Part shown: in pieces, positions 37,069 through 46,989 of the stretch
How positions within the stretch are numbered: position 1 is the first letter of the stretch
Layout of the letters: each line of letters begins with the position of its first letter
Assembly (NCBI GenBank): GCA_017305665.1
Contig: JAFKKH010000013.1
Location: 1 to 64,000 of the forward strand
Source of the DNA: Hyphomicrobiales bacterium
Lineage (GTDB): Bacteria; Pseudomonadota; Alphaproteobacteria; Rhizobiales; Xanthobacteraceae
Length of the DNA stretch: 64,000 nt
Direction of reading: 5' to 3'
Translations under genes and position numbers: made by a program
Notes under the pieces: generated by a model
What the model saw: the letters and a program-made list of their open reading frames with translations, nothing else
Told to the model about the DNA's origin: nothing
The model's database searches: none

Positions 37069-38157
37069 CTATCCACCGAGCATTTGGCTGACGATGCGGG
37101 CGGCATAATCGACCATCGGGATCACCCGCGCGTAGTTCAACCGGGTCGGCCCGATCACGCCGAGCACGCCGACAATGTGCCCAGCGCCGTCGCTGTAGGG
37201 CGCAATGATCGTCGAGGATCCTGATAGCGAGAACAGCTTGTTTTCCGAGCCGATAAAGATGCGGACGCCATCCGCTCGCTCGGCGCGTCCGAGCAGATCG
37301 ATCACACCACGCTTGGTTTCGAGATCATCGAACAACAGCCGCACCCGCTCGAGATCTTCCAGCGCGTGCAGATCATCGAGCAGATTGGCCTGCCCGCGCA
37401 CGATCAGTTGCCGGTCATCCTTCTCGCCGCCCGACCAGCTTGCAATTCCCGCCGCGATGACCTTCTGGGTAAGTTGATCGAGTTCCGTCCTGTCCTGGGC
37501 CAGTGCCGTCTCGAGTTCCAGCCGCGCCTCAGCCAGCGTGCGTCCACGAATTCGCGCGTTCAGAAAATTCGATGCTTCGGTCAACGCCGACGTCGTTACG
37601 CCGGACGGCATCGTCAGCACGCGGTTCTCGACCTGGCCGTCCTCGGCCACGAGAACGACAAGCGCCTTCTCCGGTTCAAGCCTTACAAACTCAATATGCT
37701 TCAGACGCACGTTGGATTTGGCGGTCAGAACCACCGCCGCCGCTCGCGTCAACCCCGATAGCCGTGTCAGGGCGTCGCCGAGCGCGGCCTCGACCGATTG
37801 CGCCTTGCCGACTGAGGCGAGCTGGGTCTGGATCGACTGCCGCTCCGGTTCGGTCAGATCGCCGACCTGCATCAGCGCATCGACGAAGAACCGCAGGCCT
37901 AATTCAGTCGGGAGGCGTCCGGCCGAGGTATGCGGGGCATAGATCAACCCAAGCTGCTCGAGGTCCGACATCACATTGCGGACCGACGCCGGGGAAAGAG
38001 GCACCGCGATCAGGCGAGAGATATTGCGCGAGCCCACCGGTTCGCCGGTTGCGAGGTAACTCTCGACGATTTGACGAAAAATGTCGCGCGATCGCTCGTT
38101 AAGCTGAGCAAGCCCGGCTTTCGGGGCGATCAGACCGATCGGATCGTGATGGGCCAA
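37069..38157 (-). CDS. hrcA: Heat-inducible transcription repressor HrcA
   Basis: HrcA represses heat-shock genes by binding CIRCE. The product is 362 residues: a winged helix N-terminus ([66 protein letters not shown]), a middle GAF-like domain and a C-terminal SEN-KLFSL segment ending [27 protein letters not shown]. The start is TTG at 38157, preceded by GGGAG at 38168-38164, with a second TTG at 38160. No CIRCE element was seen in this window, so its targets (such as groESL) are elsewhere. Divergent from rph. Confidence 0.95.
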   Translation of the reverse strand: MAHHDPIGLIAPKAGLAQLNERSRDIFRQIVESYLATGEPVGSRNISRLIAVPLSPASVRNVMSDLEQLGLIYAPHTSAGRLPTELGLRFFVDALMQVGDLTEPERQSIQTQLASVGKAQSVEAALGDALTRLSGLTRAAAVVLTAKSNVRLKHIEFVRLEPEKALVVLVAEDGQVENRVLTMPSGVTTSALTEASNFLNARIRGRTLAEARLELETALAQDRTELDQLTQKVIAAGIASWSGGEKDDRQLIVRGQANLLDDLHALEDLERVRLLFDDLETKRGVIDLLGRAERADGVRIFIGSENKLFSLSGSSTIIAPYSDGAGHIVGVLGVIGPTRLNYARVIPMVDYAARIVSQMLGG

Positions 38158-38333
38158 CAATATCTCCCGCGCATTCTCATTGCGCCTGCAACCGGGTCTA
38201 ATTTGTCTCTCCGCCGCCCCGGTTACAAGCTGCCTTTACAGCCACCGGTCGCCCGGCCCTTGCCGCTGCGGTCGCCCGCCCCTAAAAGCACCGCGAGAAA
38301 GCTGAATTTCACGAAAGAGCTGGAGGGTTTCCC

Positions 38334-39047
38334 ATGCGGCCAAGCCGCCGTGCACCGGATGAACTGCGCGCCGTGTCGCTGGAGCGTGGCGTGGTCAAAT
38401 ACGCCGAGGGTTCCTGCATGGTCAAATTCGGCGATACCCATGTGCTGGTGACCGCAACGCTCGAGGAACGGCTGCCGCCGTGGCTCAAGGGCCAGGGACG
38501 CGGCTGGGTCACGGCTGAATACGGCATGCTGCCGCGCGCCACGCTGGAGCGGACCCGCCGCGAGGCTTCCGCCGGCAAGCAGGGCGGCCGCACCGTCGAA
38601 ATCCAGCGCCTGATCGGCCGCTCCCTGCGCGCGGCCGTCGATCTCCAAGCGCTCGGCGAACGCCAGATCACGGTCGATTGCGACGTGATCCAGGCCGACG
38701 GCGGCACCCGCACCGCGTCGATCACTGGTGCATGGGTCGCGCTGGCCGACTGCATCGGCTGGATGAAAGCCCGCAACATGATCAAGACCAATGTGCTCCG
38801 CGATAACGTCGCGGCGATCTCCTGCGGTATCTACAACGGTACGCCGGTGCTCGATCTCGACTATGCCGAAGATTCGGAAGCCGAAACCGACGCTAACTTC
38901 GTCATGACCGGCGACGGCCGCATCATCGAGGTTCAGGGAACCGCCGAGAAGACCCCGTTTTCACAGGACGAATTTCTCGCGCTGATGGCACTTGCGAAAA
39001 AAGGGGTCGCGCGGCTGGTGGATTTGCAGAAAATGGCGGTGGCGTGA
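38334..39047 (+). CDS. rph: Ribonuclease PH
   Basis: RNase PH is a phosphorolytic 3'-to-5' exoribonuclease that trims tRNA 3' ends. The product is 237 residues with [14 protein letters not shown] at the N-terminus, the phosphate site [16 protein letters not shown], and [24 protein letters not shown] precedes ATG 38334. It is divergent from hrcA and followed by rdgB and hemW in the same direction, a common order in this group. Confidence 0.97.
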   Translation: MRPSRRAPDELRAVSLERGVVKYAEGSCMVKFGDTHVLVTATLEERLPPWLKGQGRGWVTAEYGMLPRATLERTRREASAGKQGGRTVEIQRLIGRSLRAAVDLQALGERQITVDCDVIQADGGTRTASITGAWVALADCIGWMKARNMIKTNVLRDNVAAISCGIYNGTPVLDLDYAEDSEAETDANFVMTGDGRIIEVQGTAEKTPFSQDEFLALMALAKKGVARLVDLQKMAVA

Positions 39048-39083
39048 TTCGCACGTCGTTGGCGCAATAGCCACAGGATGGCC

Positions 39084-39719
39084 ATGCATCGTCGCATCAC
39101 CGGCAAGCTCGTGATCGCCACTCACAATCCCGGCAAGCTCGACGAGATGCGTGAGTTGCTGGCACCATATGGCATCGAGGCCATCTCCGCAGGCGTGCTC
39201 GGGCTGGCCGAGCCGGAGGAGACCGGCGACAGCTTTCGCGCCAATGCGAGCATCAAGGCCGTCGCAGCGGCGCAGGCCGCGAAACTTCCCGCTTTTGCCG
39301 ATGATTCCGGCCTCGTTGTCGATGCGCTCGATGGCGCTCCCGGCATCTACTCTGCGCGCTGGGCCGGTGAGACCAAGGACTTTTCCGCAGCAATGGCGCG
39401 GATCGAGCGTCTGTTGCAGGAACGCGGCGCAACCAATCCAGAGGCACGAAAGGCTCATTTCGTCTCGGCGCTGTGCGTCGCGTGGCCGGACGATCATCTC
39501 GAAGAGGTCGAAGCGCGCGTCGACGGCACCCTCGTCTGGCCGCCGCGGGGCACGGCCGGATTTGGCTACGATCCGGCGTTCCTGCCGGACGACCACACAC
39601 GCACGTTTGGCGAGATGACCAGCATCGAAAAACACGGACTTCCACCGCTCGGGCTTGGTCTGTCGCATCGCGCCCGCGCATTCGTGAAGCTGGCGGAGAT
39701 CTGTCTTGACCAGCGCTGA
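39084..39719 (+). CDS. rdgB: Non-canonical purine NTP pyrophosphatase (RdgB/HAM1)
   Basis: This enzyme hydrolyses dITP and XTP to the monophosphates, keeping inosine out of DNA. It has about 211 residues. [19 protein letters not shown] is the substrate-binding N-terminus, [24 protein letters not shown] the catalytic region, and [20 protein letters not shown] the second signature. ATG 39084 is spaced 5 bases from AGGA. The ATG at 39078 is the alternative. The stop overlaps the TTG start of hemW by 14 bases. Confidence 0.95.
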   Translation: MHRRITGKLVIATHNPGKLDEMRELLAPYGIEAISAGVLGLAEPEETGDSFRANASIKAVAAAQAAKLPAFADDSGLVVDALDGAPGIYSARWAGETKDFSAAMARIERLLQERGATNPEARKAHFVSALCVAWPDDHLEEVEARVDGTLVWPPRGTAGFGYDPAFLPDDHTRTFGEMTSIEKHGLPPLGLGLSHRARAFVKLAEICLDQR

Positions 39720-40866
39720 CACCCATCCCGCGTTCGGCGTCTATGTGCACTGGCCGTTTTGCCTGTCGAAATGCCCGTACTGCGATTTCAACAGCCACGT
39801 CCGCCACGCGCCGATTGACGAGGAGCGCTTTGTGCGCGCGTTTACGCGGGAGATCGAGACCACCGCTGCGCGCGTGCCCGGCCGCGAGGTGTCGTCGATT
39901 TTCCTCGGTGGCGGCACGCCATCGCTGATGCAGCCGCAAACGGTTGGCGCCGTCCTCGATGCGATCGGAAAGCATTGGCGCGTCGCTACTGATGTCGAGG
40001 TCACGCTGGAGGCCAACCCGACCAGCGTCGAGGCCACGCGGTTTCGCGGTTATCGCATGGCGGGCGTCAATCGCGTATCGCTCGGCGTGCAGGCGCTGGA
40101 CGATGCGTCGTTGAAGGCACTGGGACGTCTGCACACGGCGCGCGAAGCGCTCGATGCGGTCGCGATCGCACGCTCAGCCTTCGATCGCTATTCCTTCGAT
40201 CTGATCTATGCCCGCCCCGACCAGACGCCTGAGATGTGGACCGAGGAGTTGCAACGCGCGATCTCGGAAGCCGCTGAGCATCTGTCGCTCTATCAATTGA
40301 CCATCGAGGAAGGCACGCCGTTCTTCGGCCTGCACGCGGCGGGTAAACTCAAGACACCCGATGAGGCGATTGCGCGTGCGCTCTACGATGTCACGCAGGA
40401 CGTTTGCGCACGTCATGGCTTGCCGGCTTACGAGATTTCGAACCATGCGCGCCCTGGTGCGGAGTGCCGGCACAATCTGGTTTACTGGCGTGGACAGGAA
40501 TATGCGGGCATCGGGCCCGGAGCGCATGGACGCCTCGATATCGATGGCATCCGGCACGCCATCGCCACCGAAAAGCGGCCCGAGACCTGGCTGATGCGGG
40601 TCGAGGCGACCGGAAACGGTGTCGTCGCCGATGATCTGCTGAACAGCGAAGAGCGCGCCGACGAATTCTTGCTGATGGGGTTGCGCCTGCGCGAAGGCAT
40701 CGATCCGAAGCGCTATGCGGCGCTGTCAGGCCGAACGCTCGATCCGCATCGCATCGCGATCCTGCGCGAGGAAGGTGCCATCGCGATCGGCTCCGACGGC
40801 CGTTTGCGCGTCACGCAGGACGGATTCCCGGTTCTCGACGCCGTGGTGGCCGACCTCGCCGCCTGA
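39706..40866 (+). CDS. hemW: Radical SAM heme chaperone HemW
   Basis: HemW is a radical-SAM-like protein, formerly taken for an anaerobic coproporphyrinogen oxidase, that carries heme to acceptor proteins. The product is 386 residues. [14 protein letters not shown] gives the CxxxCxxC cluster motif and [11 protein letters not shown] the SAM-binding GGGTPS, with the HemN C-terminal domain at the end ([13 protein letters not shown]). The extra cysteine after the motif that marks HemN is not seen. The TTG start at 39706 lies inside the rdgB end and has GGAG at 39694-39697. Confidence 0.93.
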   Translation: MTSADTHPAFGVYVHWPFCLSKCPYCDFNSHVRHAPIDEERFVRAFTREIETTAARVPGREVSSIFLGGGTPSLMQPQTVGAVLDAIGKHWRVATDVEVTLEANPTSVEATRFRGYRMAGVNRVSLGVQALDDASLKALGRLHTAREALDAVAIARSAFDRYSFDLIYARPDQTPEMWTEELQRAISEAAEHLSLYQLTIEEGTPFFGLHAAGKLKTPDEAIARALYDVTQDVCARHGLPAYEISNHARPGAECRHNLVYWRGQEYAGIGPGAHGRLDIDGIRHAIATEKRPETWLMRVEATGNGVVADDLLNSEERADEFLLMGLRLREGIDPKRYAALSGRTLDPHRIAILREEGAIAIGSDGRLRVTQDGFPVLDAVVADLAA

Positions 40867-40911
40867 CATGGCGTTTTCGAACGAAACGGGTGCCGGGTCG
40901 CGTAAAGAAGA

Positions 40912-42111
40912 TCAGGCGCCAAAACTCTTGGGCGAACCCGCAACCGCCTGACCACCGCCGGATGCGACTCGCATGACGGCAAGACCCCGCTGGTTGGTGC
41001 CATCGGAGCGAAACCGGAACAGGCCGTCGATGCCGGCGAAGCCCGACGGATTGGTCAGCGTCTCCGCCGCAAAACGTTGCGCACCCTGGGTTCGCGCAAG
41101 GGCCGCGACCAGCGCGACGGCGTCGTAGGCAAGAGTCGCCGTGCGCACCGGCTCGCCACCGAACTTGGTGCGATAGCGACCGGCGAAGCTGCGAAAGCCG
41201 GATGGATCGGGCGCCGCATAAAGACCGCCCTGGAGTGATGCACTCGCGAATACCCGCGGATTGTCCCACAGGCCGGTGCCGAGAAGCTGGACATTGCGCA
41301 GATTGGCGCCGGCGGCCGTGAGCGCATCGGCGACCGAGACTACTGCATCGCCGTCGTCGGCGATCAGGAGCGCATCGGCAGAGCGAAGCGACTGCGCCAT
41401 ATTGCGCGCCGCGGCAGAACGGTCGGCTGCATACTTCTCGAATGCGACGATCCGCCCGCCACGGCGGGTGACTGTCTGCTTGAAGGCGATCTCGACCACA
41501 TTGCCGTAGGCATTTTCTGGCACCATCGCGGCAAACGAGCGCTTTCCGATGCTCACACCATATTCAACGATCCGGTCGACATCCGATTCCGGCAGGAAGC
41601 TCAGAAGGTAGACGCCGCGGCCGGCAACGCTCGAATCGGTCGAAAACGCGATCACCGAAATGCCGCGCGTCCGGGCCACCTGCGCAGTCGCAGGAACGGA
41701 CGCCGCGAACAGCGGCCCGAGAATGATCTCGGCACCCTCGTCGATAGCCTGCTGCGCGCCCTGCTGCGCGCCTTGCGCGGAGCCAGCATCGTCCTTGATC
41801 AGCAGCTGGATATTCGGGTTCTGAAATTCGGACAGCGCCATCTCGGCGGCATTCTTCATCGACTGCGCGGCGACACCGGCATTGCCGGCAGCCGACAACG
41901 GCAGGACCAAGCCGACCTTGACCTGTCCAGTGCCGACCGCCACCGGCTGCTGCGGGGGGCCGGACGGAGCGGGAGACGAACCAAAGTTATTGGTCAGCGT
42001 TTGCTGGACCCCCGAGCAGGCGCTGAGCAGGGGCGCGCCAATGACAAGGCCCAACGCCGTTCGCCGGGTCGCGCCCGGACGATCAGATTTCGGTTTGAAT
42101 GGGTCCGTCAT
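40912..42111 (-). CDS. LpoA-like penicillin-binding-protein activator lipoprotein
   Basis: This 399-residue lipoprotein has a signal sequence with the lipobox LLSAC (lipidated Cys32). A periplasmic-binding-protein type I fold follows (VKVGLVLPLSAAGNAGVAAQSMKNAAEMALSEF, IIGPL-type EIILGPLFAASVPATAQVAR, GISVIAFSTDSSVAG). The LpoA/YraM proteins that activate class A penicillin-binding proteins share this domain. As in enterobacteria, the gene adjoins rsmI and yraN. Here it is divergent. ATG 42111 is chosen at the signal sequence. The frame is open up to 42189. The activating role is inferred from context. Confidence 0.82.
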   Translation of the reverse strand: MTDPFKPKSDRPGATRRTALGLVIGAPLLSACSGVQQTLTNNFGSSPAPSGPPQQPVAVGTGQVKVGLVLPLSAAGNAGVAAQSMKNAAEMALSEFQNPNIQLLIKDDAGSAQGAQQGAQQAIDEGAEIILGPLFAASVPATAQVARTRGISVIAFSTDSSVAGRGVYLLSFLPESDVDRIVEYGVSIGKRSFAAMVPENAYGNVVEIAFKQTVTRRGGRIVAFEKYAADRSAAARNMAQSLRSADALLIADDGDAVVSVADALTAAGANLRNVQLLGTGLWDNPRVFASASLQGGLYAAPDPSGFRSFAGRYRTKFGGEPVRTATLAYDAVALVAALARTQGAQRFAAETLTNPSGFAGIDGLFRFRSDGTNQRGLAVMRVASGGGQAVAGSPKSFGA

Positions 42112-42342
42112 TGTCGTTCTGTCACTCTTCTCGATCCGGGTCGGCCTGGACGCAAGTCTCCGACCGAGAAGGCGGAGGGATTCAGGCATATTGTCGACGA
42201 ATAGTTAACCAAAACAAAAGGATTGTGTCCGCCACGACTTTAGCACCGGACGCCTTCAGGTGGGCCTGGAACCGCCGACAGTGCACTGCAATAACACGTA
42301 AAACGGGGTCCCTTTTTGCACAATTCCCACTAGTGTGGCGGA

Positions 42343-43296
42343 ATGCGCGCAAAACCTGCCTCTGCAAGATCGGATGCCGAAGCTCCCGCTATCCGAACCT
42401 TTTCCATCGCAGGCCATCAGTTCGTCGCCCCCAAGGCAGCGCCAGGCCTTCATTTGGTCGCCACGCCAATCGGCAACCTCGGCGATATCACCTTACGCGC
42501 GCTCGAAACACTCGCCGGCGTCGATATCATCTCTTGTGAGGACACCCGCATCACCCGCCGCCTCACCGAACGCTTCGCGATTGAGTGCGTGCTCAAGCCC
42601 TATCATGAACACAACGCTGCGGCGGTTCGTCCTAAAATTCTGGAACAACTGGCGCAGGGCGCATCCATCGCACTGGTGTCCGACGCCGGGACACCCCTGA
42701 TTTCCGATCCCGGCTTCAAGCTCGTGCGCGAGGTCTGCCAGGCCGGCCATCAGGTGATCGCGCTGCCGGGCCCGTCCTCCGTGCTGGCGGCGCTCTCCGT
42801 CGCCGCGCTGCCGACCGACCGGTTCTTCTTCGAGGGATTTTTGCCTGCGAAGGAAACCGCGCGGCGAACGCGCCTTGCCGAACTCGCGCGGATCGATGCC
42901 ACACTTGTCATGTTCGAGGCCGGCAGCCGTATCCAGGACTCCCTGCGCGATCTCGCAGCCGTCATCGGCAATCGGGACGCTGCAATCTGCCGCGAACTGA
43001 CAAAGCTGCACGAGGATGTCCGCCGCTTGCCGCTTTCGAAATTGGCCGAAACAGCGGAAACACTGGAAACCCGAGGCGAGTTCGTGCTGGTGGTGGCGCC
43101 GCCTGCTGCGGACGCAAAGGTGATGTCGTCGAGCGATCTGGACGACCTGTTGCTGGCTTCGCTGAAAGAAAGCAGTGTGAAAGACAGCGTTGCCCGCGCG
43201 GTTGAATTGTCCGGCCGCCCGCGGCGCGAGATCTATGCCCGCGCCCTTGAGCTCGCCGGGCAACATCGGGCCAGGGCCAACAATGGCGACGACTAA
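42343..43296 (+). CDS. rsmI: 16S rRNA (cytidine(1402)-2'-O)-methyltransferase
   Basis: RsmI 2'-O-methylates C1402 in the ribosomal P site. The 317-residue product has the tetrapyrrole-methylase fold: [53 protein letters not shown] and [29 protein letters not shown]. It overlaps yraN by 14 bases and is divergent from the LpoA-like gene. The start at ATG 42343 is preceded by GGCGGA. CTAGTGTGG just upstream (42330-42338) resembles part of the palindromic element at 30296-30373. Confidence 0.97.
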   Translation: MRAKPASARSDAEAPAIRTFSIAGHQFVAPKAAPGLHLVATPIGNLGDITLRALETLAGVDIISCEDTRITRRLTERFAIECVLKPYHEHNAAAVRPKILEQLAQGASIALVSDAGTPLISDPGFKLVREVCQAGHQVIALPGPSSVLAALSVAALPTDRFFFEGFLPAKETARRTRLAELARIDATLVMFEAGSRIQDSLRDLAAVIGNRDAAICRELTKLHEDVRRLPLSKLAETAETLETRGEFVLVVAPPAADAKVMSSSDLDDLLLASLKESSVKDSVARAVELSGRPRREIYARALELAGQHRARANNGDD

Positions 43297-43687
43297 GCGC
43301 ACGCGGCGAGATGCAGGAGCGGCCGCGCCCGAGCGCGTCGCGGCCTTCCGCACCGGCCTGTCCGCCGAAAGTCGCGCCGCCGCCTATCTGATCGCCAAAG
43401 GCTACCGGATTCTGGCACGCCGATTTCGCACGCCCCACGGTGAAATCGACATTGTGGCCCGGCGCCGCCAGCTCCTTGCCTTCATCGAAGTCAAGGCTCG
43501 CGCCAGCCTCGACGAAGCTGCCTACGCCGTGACGCCACGACAACAACGACGGATCATCGATGCCGCGCAAGGCTGGCTGATGACGCATCCCGAGCATGCA
43601 GATTTCGAGCTTCGTTTCGACGCAATGCTGATTGCGCCGCGACGTTTGCCGCGCCATCTGATAGGTGCATTCGACGCCAGCACTTGA
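43283..43687 (+). CDS. yraN: UPF0102 (YraN) endonuclease-fold protein
   Basis: This 134-residue protein has the restriction-endonuclease-like fold of the UPF0102/YraN family. [29 protein letters not shown] and [11 protein letters not shown] give the Asp and ExK residues of a metal-dependent nuclease core. The function is unproven. The gene starts at ATG 43283 inside rsmI (14-base overlap), so it is translated with it. gshB follows in the same direction. Confidence 0.93.
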   Translation: MATTKRTRRDAGAAAPERVAAFRTGLSAESRAAAYLIAKGYRILARRFRTPHGEIDIVARRRQLLAFIEVKARASLDEAAYAVTPRQQRRIIDAAQGWLMTHPEHADFELRFDAMLIAPRRLPRHLIGAFDAST

Positions 43688-43737
43688 GCCTGACTCGCTC
43701 AGGCATTTCCCAACCGACATCAACCCGGATCACCACG

Positions 43738-44679
43738 ATGAAATTGAAAGTCGCCGTTCAGATGGACCCTATCGCGCGCATCAACGTCCGCGGCGATTCC
43801 ACCTTTGCGCTGCTGCTGGAGGCTCAGAAGCGGGGTCACGAGATCTCATATTACACCCCGGACAAGCTCTCCCTGCGCGGCAAGGATCTGGTTGCTCCCG
43901 TTCAATCACTGACCGTGCGCGATCAGGACAGCGATCACTTCACCCTCGGCGAAACCAAGCGCACATACCTGGAATCCTTCGACGTCGTGCTGTTGCGGCA
44001 GGATCCGCCATTCGACCTTGCCTACATTACAACGACCCATTTCCTCGAACGCATTCATCCGAAGACGCTGGTGGTCAACAACCCCGCGAGCGTGCGCGAT
44101 GCGCCGGAAAAGCTGTTCGTGATGAATTTTCCCGAGCTGATGCCGCCGACGCTGATTTCGCGCAACCTCGACGAGATCAACTCCTTTCGTGCCGAGCACG
44201 GTGCAGTCGTCATGAAGCCGTTGCACGGTCACGGTGGAGCAGCGGTGTTTCGCGTGATGCCGCAGGACATGAATTTCGGATCGCTGTTCGACATGTTCTC
44301 GGTGACGTTCCGCGAGCCCTGGGTGATCCAGCGCTTCCTGCCCGAGGTGAAGCAAGGCGACAAACGCATCATTCTCGTCGACGGCGAATTTGCCGGCGCG
44401 GTCAATCGCGTGCCGGCTGCCGACGACCTTCGCTCCAACATGGTCCGTGGCGGCGCGGCGAAGGCGACCGACCTGACGCCGCGCGAACGCGAAATCTGCG
44501 AACGGATCGGACCGGCGCTGCGTGAGCACGAGCTGCTGTTCGTCGGGATCGACGTCATCGACGACCATCTCACCGAAATCAACGTCACGTCGCCCACCGG
44601 CATTCGTGCAATCGCGAAGCTTGGCGGTTCGGACATCGCTGCGAAAATCTGGGACCGGATCGAAGCCAAGCGCTCTTGA
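43738..44679 (+). CDS. gshB: Glutathione synthetase
   Basis: GshB joins gamma-glutamylcysteine and glycine with ATP, the last step of glutathione synthesis. The 313-residue product has [15 protein letters not shown], the glycine-rich GHGGAAVFR, the ATP-grasp region [22 protein letters not shown], and [18 protein letters not shown] 43738 gives the normal N-terminus. An upstream in-frame GTG or other start is not needed. It follows yraN by 50 bases. Confidence 0.97.
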   Translation: MKLKVAVQMDPIARINVRGDSTFALLLEAQKRGHEISYYTPDKLSLRGKDLVAPVQSLTVRDQDSDHFTLGETKRTYLESFDVVLLRQDPPFDLAYITTTHFLERIHPKTLVVNNPASVRDAPEKLFVMNFPELMPPTLISRNLDEINSFRAEHGAVVMKPLHGHGGAAVFRVMPQDMNFGSLFDMFSVTFREPWVIQRFLPEVKQGDKRIILVDGEFAGAVNRVPAADDLRSNMVRGGAAKATDLTPREREICERIGPALREHELLFVGIDVIDDHLTEINVTSPTGIRAIAKLGGSDIAAKIWDRIEAKRS

Positions 44680-44771
44680 GGGTGGATCGAAATCCCGCAA
44701 TTTTTGTTCCCTTAATGTTCTTGTGCTCTCCTGAGTTGTAGGCTAGCCTTTGCTCGGGAGAGGGCACCGCC

Positions 44772-46313
44772 ATGGTCCAGCGGGTTTCCACGGTTGCATT
44801 CGAGGGCATCGAGGCACGCGCCGTCGATGTGCAGGTGCAGGTTGCACCGGGGCTGCCTGCCTTCAACATCGTCGGCTTGCCAGACAAGGCCGTTTCCGAA
44901 GCCCGGGAGCGGGTCCGGGCAGCCCTGATTGCGTCAGGGCTCGCGCTGCCGGCCCGGCGAATCACAGTCAATCTCGCACCGGCCGACCTACCCAAGGAAG
45001 GCAGTCACTACGACCTTCCAATCGCGCTCGGCCTGATGGCGGCGATTGGCGCCATCCCCTCCGACGCCTTGTCCGGGTTCTCGGTGCTCGGCGAACTTGG
45101 CCTCGACGGCTCGATCGCGGCCGTTGCCGGGGTGCTTCCCGCAGCGATCGGCGCGAATGCACGCGATGAAGGACTGATCTGCCCAGCCGCTTGTGGTGCA
45201 GAGGCGGCCTGGGCGAGCCCGGATATCCAGATCGTTGCTGCAAGTTCGCTGATCCAGATCGCGAATCATTTCAAGGGCACGCAGGTGTTATCCCGGCCGC
45301 AGCCCCGGGTTCGCGAAACCCAGGGCACCGCTCTCGATCTTCGCGACATCAAGGGACAGGAGAGCGCCAAGCGCGCGCTCGAGATCGCCGCTGCCGGCGG
45401 TCACCATTTGCTCATGATCGGTTCGCCCGGCAGCGGCAAATCAATGCTCGCATCACGCCTGCCGTCGATCCTGCCACCACTGTCGCCGGCGGAATTGCTG
45501 GAAGTGTCGATGATCGCATCGGTCGCGGGCGAGATCGACGGCGGCGCGCTGACCTCGCGCCGGCCGTTTCGCGCGCCGCATCATTCCGCCAGCATGGCTG
45601 CGCTGGCGGGCGGCGGCGTCCGCGCCAAGCCCGGTGAAATTTCCCTCGCACATAATGGCGTGCTCTTTCTCGATGAACTGCCGGAGTTCGACCCGCGCGT
45701 GCTGGATTCGCTACGGCAGCCGCTGGAGAACGGCGAGATCGCGGTGTCCCGCGCCAATCATCGTGTGACCTATCCTGCACGCTTCATGCTGGTCGCGGCG
45801 ATGAATCCGTGCCGCTGCGGTCACGCCTACGAGCCCGGCTATTCCTGCAAGCGCGGACGCCTCGACCGCTGTACTGCAGACTATCAGATGCGTATTTCCG
45901 GACCTCTGATGGACCGCATCGATCTGCGAATCGAGGTGCCGGCTGTGACCGCGGCGGATCTTATCTTGCCACCAGCCTCGGAGGGATCGGCGGAAGTCGC
46001 AGCCCGCGTCGCCGCGGCACGCGCCATTCAGGTTGCGCGTTACGCCACAGCCGGGCTTCCAAATATCCGTACCAACGCCGAAGCGCCGGCTTCCGTTCTG
46101 GAGGACATCGCGCAGCCGGACGAGCAAGGGCTCAAGCTTTTGCGTGATGCCGCCGAACGCATGCGCCTTTCAGCACGCGGCTACCATCGGGTGTTACGCG
46201 TGGCCCGCACGCTGGCCGACCTCGACGGTGCCGATACGATTGGCCGGCTGCACCTCGCCGAAGCCTTGTCCTATCGCGCACTCGCGGACGACATCAATCG
46301 GGCAGCCGCCTGA
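44772..46313 (+). CDS. comM: YifB/ComM-type Mg-chelatase-like AAA+ ATPase
   Basis: This 513-residue ATPase of the ComM/YifB family, a helicase in natural transformation, is made of an N-terminal Lon-like domain (VNLAPADLPKEGSHYDLPIAL), an AAA+ module with Walker A GSPGSGKSMLASRLPS and Walker B GVLFLDELPEF, and a zinc-like cluster (NPCRCGHAYEPGYSCKRGRLDRC). The C-terminal magnesium-chelatase-like helical part ends RVLRVARTLADLD. CGGGAGAGGG lies before ATG 44772. A role in DNA uptake is known in relatives only. Confidence 0.93.
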   Translation: MVQRVSTVAFEGIEARAVDVQVQVAPGLPAFNIVGLPDKAVSEARERVRAALIASGLALPARRITVNLAPADLPKEGSHYDLPIALGLMAAIGAIPSDALSGFSVLGELGLDGSIAAVAGVLPAAIGANARDEGLICPAACGAEAAWASPDIQIVAASSLIQIANHFKGTQVLSRPQPRVRETQGTALDLRDIKGQESAKRALEIAAAGGHHLLMIGSPGSGKSMLASRLPSILPPLSPAELLEVSMIASVAGEIDGGALTSRRPFRAPHHSASMAALAGGGVRAKPGEISLAHNGVLFLDELPEFDPRVLDSLRQPLENGEIAVSRANHRVTYPARFMLVAAMNPCRCGHAYEPGYSCKRGRLDRCTADYQMRISGPLMDRIDLRIEVPAVTAADLILPPASEGSAEVAARVAAARAIQVARYATAGLPNIRTNAEAPASVLEDIAQPDEQGLKLLRDAAERMRLSARGYHRVLRVARTLADLDGADTIGRLHLAEALSYRALADDINRAAA

Positions 46314-46390
46314 ATCACGGACCGTTTCCAGTCCGGCTCCGTGACACACCGTCAACTCAGCGGTAACCAGTTTTCTTTAGACTCCACCAA

Positions 46391-46417
46391 CCATAAGCCC
46401 GCCTGTTGCGGGGTTAT
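46391..46417. terminator. Stem-loop after comM
   Basis: CATAAGCCCGC (46392-46402) pairs with GCGGGGTTATG (from 46408), extended by CCACC and GGTGG outside. The hairpin follows the comM stop by about 75 bases and ends some 20 bases before the start of the next gene. It may terminate comM or shape the leader of the small secreted-protein gene. No T-run follows. Confidence 0.5.
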
Positions 46418-46435
46418 GTGGTGCGAGTACCCGTC

Positions 46436-46903
46436 ATGTTGCGTTTGAAGATTCTTGCCTCGACGACCCCCCTGCTTTTGGCCTGGCTCGTCGCCGGCAT
46501 CGGCCCGTCGACCGGTGCCAAGCCATGCATCGCATTCGACCAGACGTCCGTCCAAATCGCGACCACGCCATGGAAGGCGCAATCCTTCGTCAGCTTCACC
46601 CAAGATCCGGCGGCGGCCACGGTACGAGTTCAGATCGTCGATAGTCCGGAACTTGCGGACTTTGCCGTCATCGACGACGCCGAGACGCCGAACGAAAGCA
46701 GTTGCAGCGTCACTGCCGCAACGCAGTTCATCGCGATAACATCGGTCGCCTCCGCAGCCACGCCGGTCATCTATCTTTCGCGCGACGACGGCGCCGATTA
46801 TCGAATCTTCGTGAGATCGAAGACCTTTACGTTCCAGGACGCGGCCGCGCTTGTGGTCGGCGCACACCGCTCGCCCACCCACTTGGCGGCAGCGTTGCTC
46901 TGA
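46436..46903 (+). CDS. Small exported protein of unknown function
   Basis: This 155-residue protein has an N-terminal signal peptide (LKILASTTPLLLAWLVAGIGPSTGA) and a mature part with two Cys residues (KPCIAFDQ, SSCSVTA) that could form a disulfide. No family was recognised. The pattern FVSFTQDPAAATVRVQIVDSPELADFAVIDDAE and VIYLSRDDGADYRIFVRSKTFTFQDAAALVVGA suggests a beta-rich periplasmic domain. ATG 46436 is chosen because the signal follows directly. It lies 86 bases upstream of a hybrid histidine kinase and may be linked to it, for example as a sensing partner (inference). Confidence 0.7.
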   Translation: MLRLKILASTTPLLLAWLVAGIGPSTGAKPCIAFDQTSVQIATTPWKAQSFVSFTQDPAAATVRVQIVDSPELADFAVIDDAETPNESSCSVTAATQFIAITSVASAATPVIYLSRDDGADYRIFVRSKTFTFQDAAALVVGAHRSPTHLAAALL

Positions 46904-46989
46904 GATCGCGGTTAATGGGTCATTAACCCTGTTCGCATCGGACAGGATTTCACTGCAATGCTTCAAGCACTTCGCAACGTCATCCTTAC

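Noticed and set aside
34291-38333. A CIRCE element (TTAGCACTC-N9-GAGTGCTAA) near dnaK, grpE or hrcA
   Set aside because: Searched for by eye on both strands in the gaps. No match, so HrcA targets are probably elsewhere.
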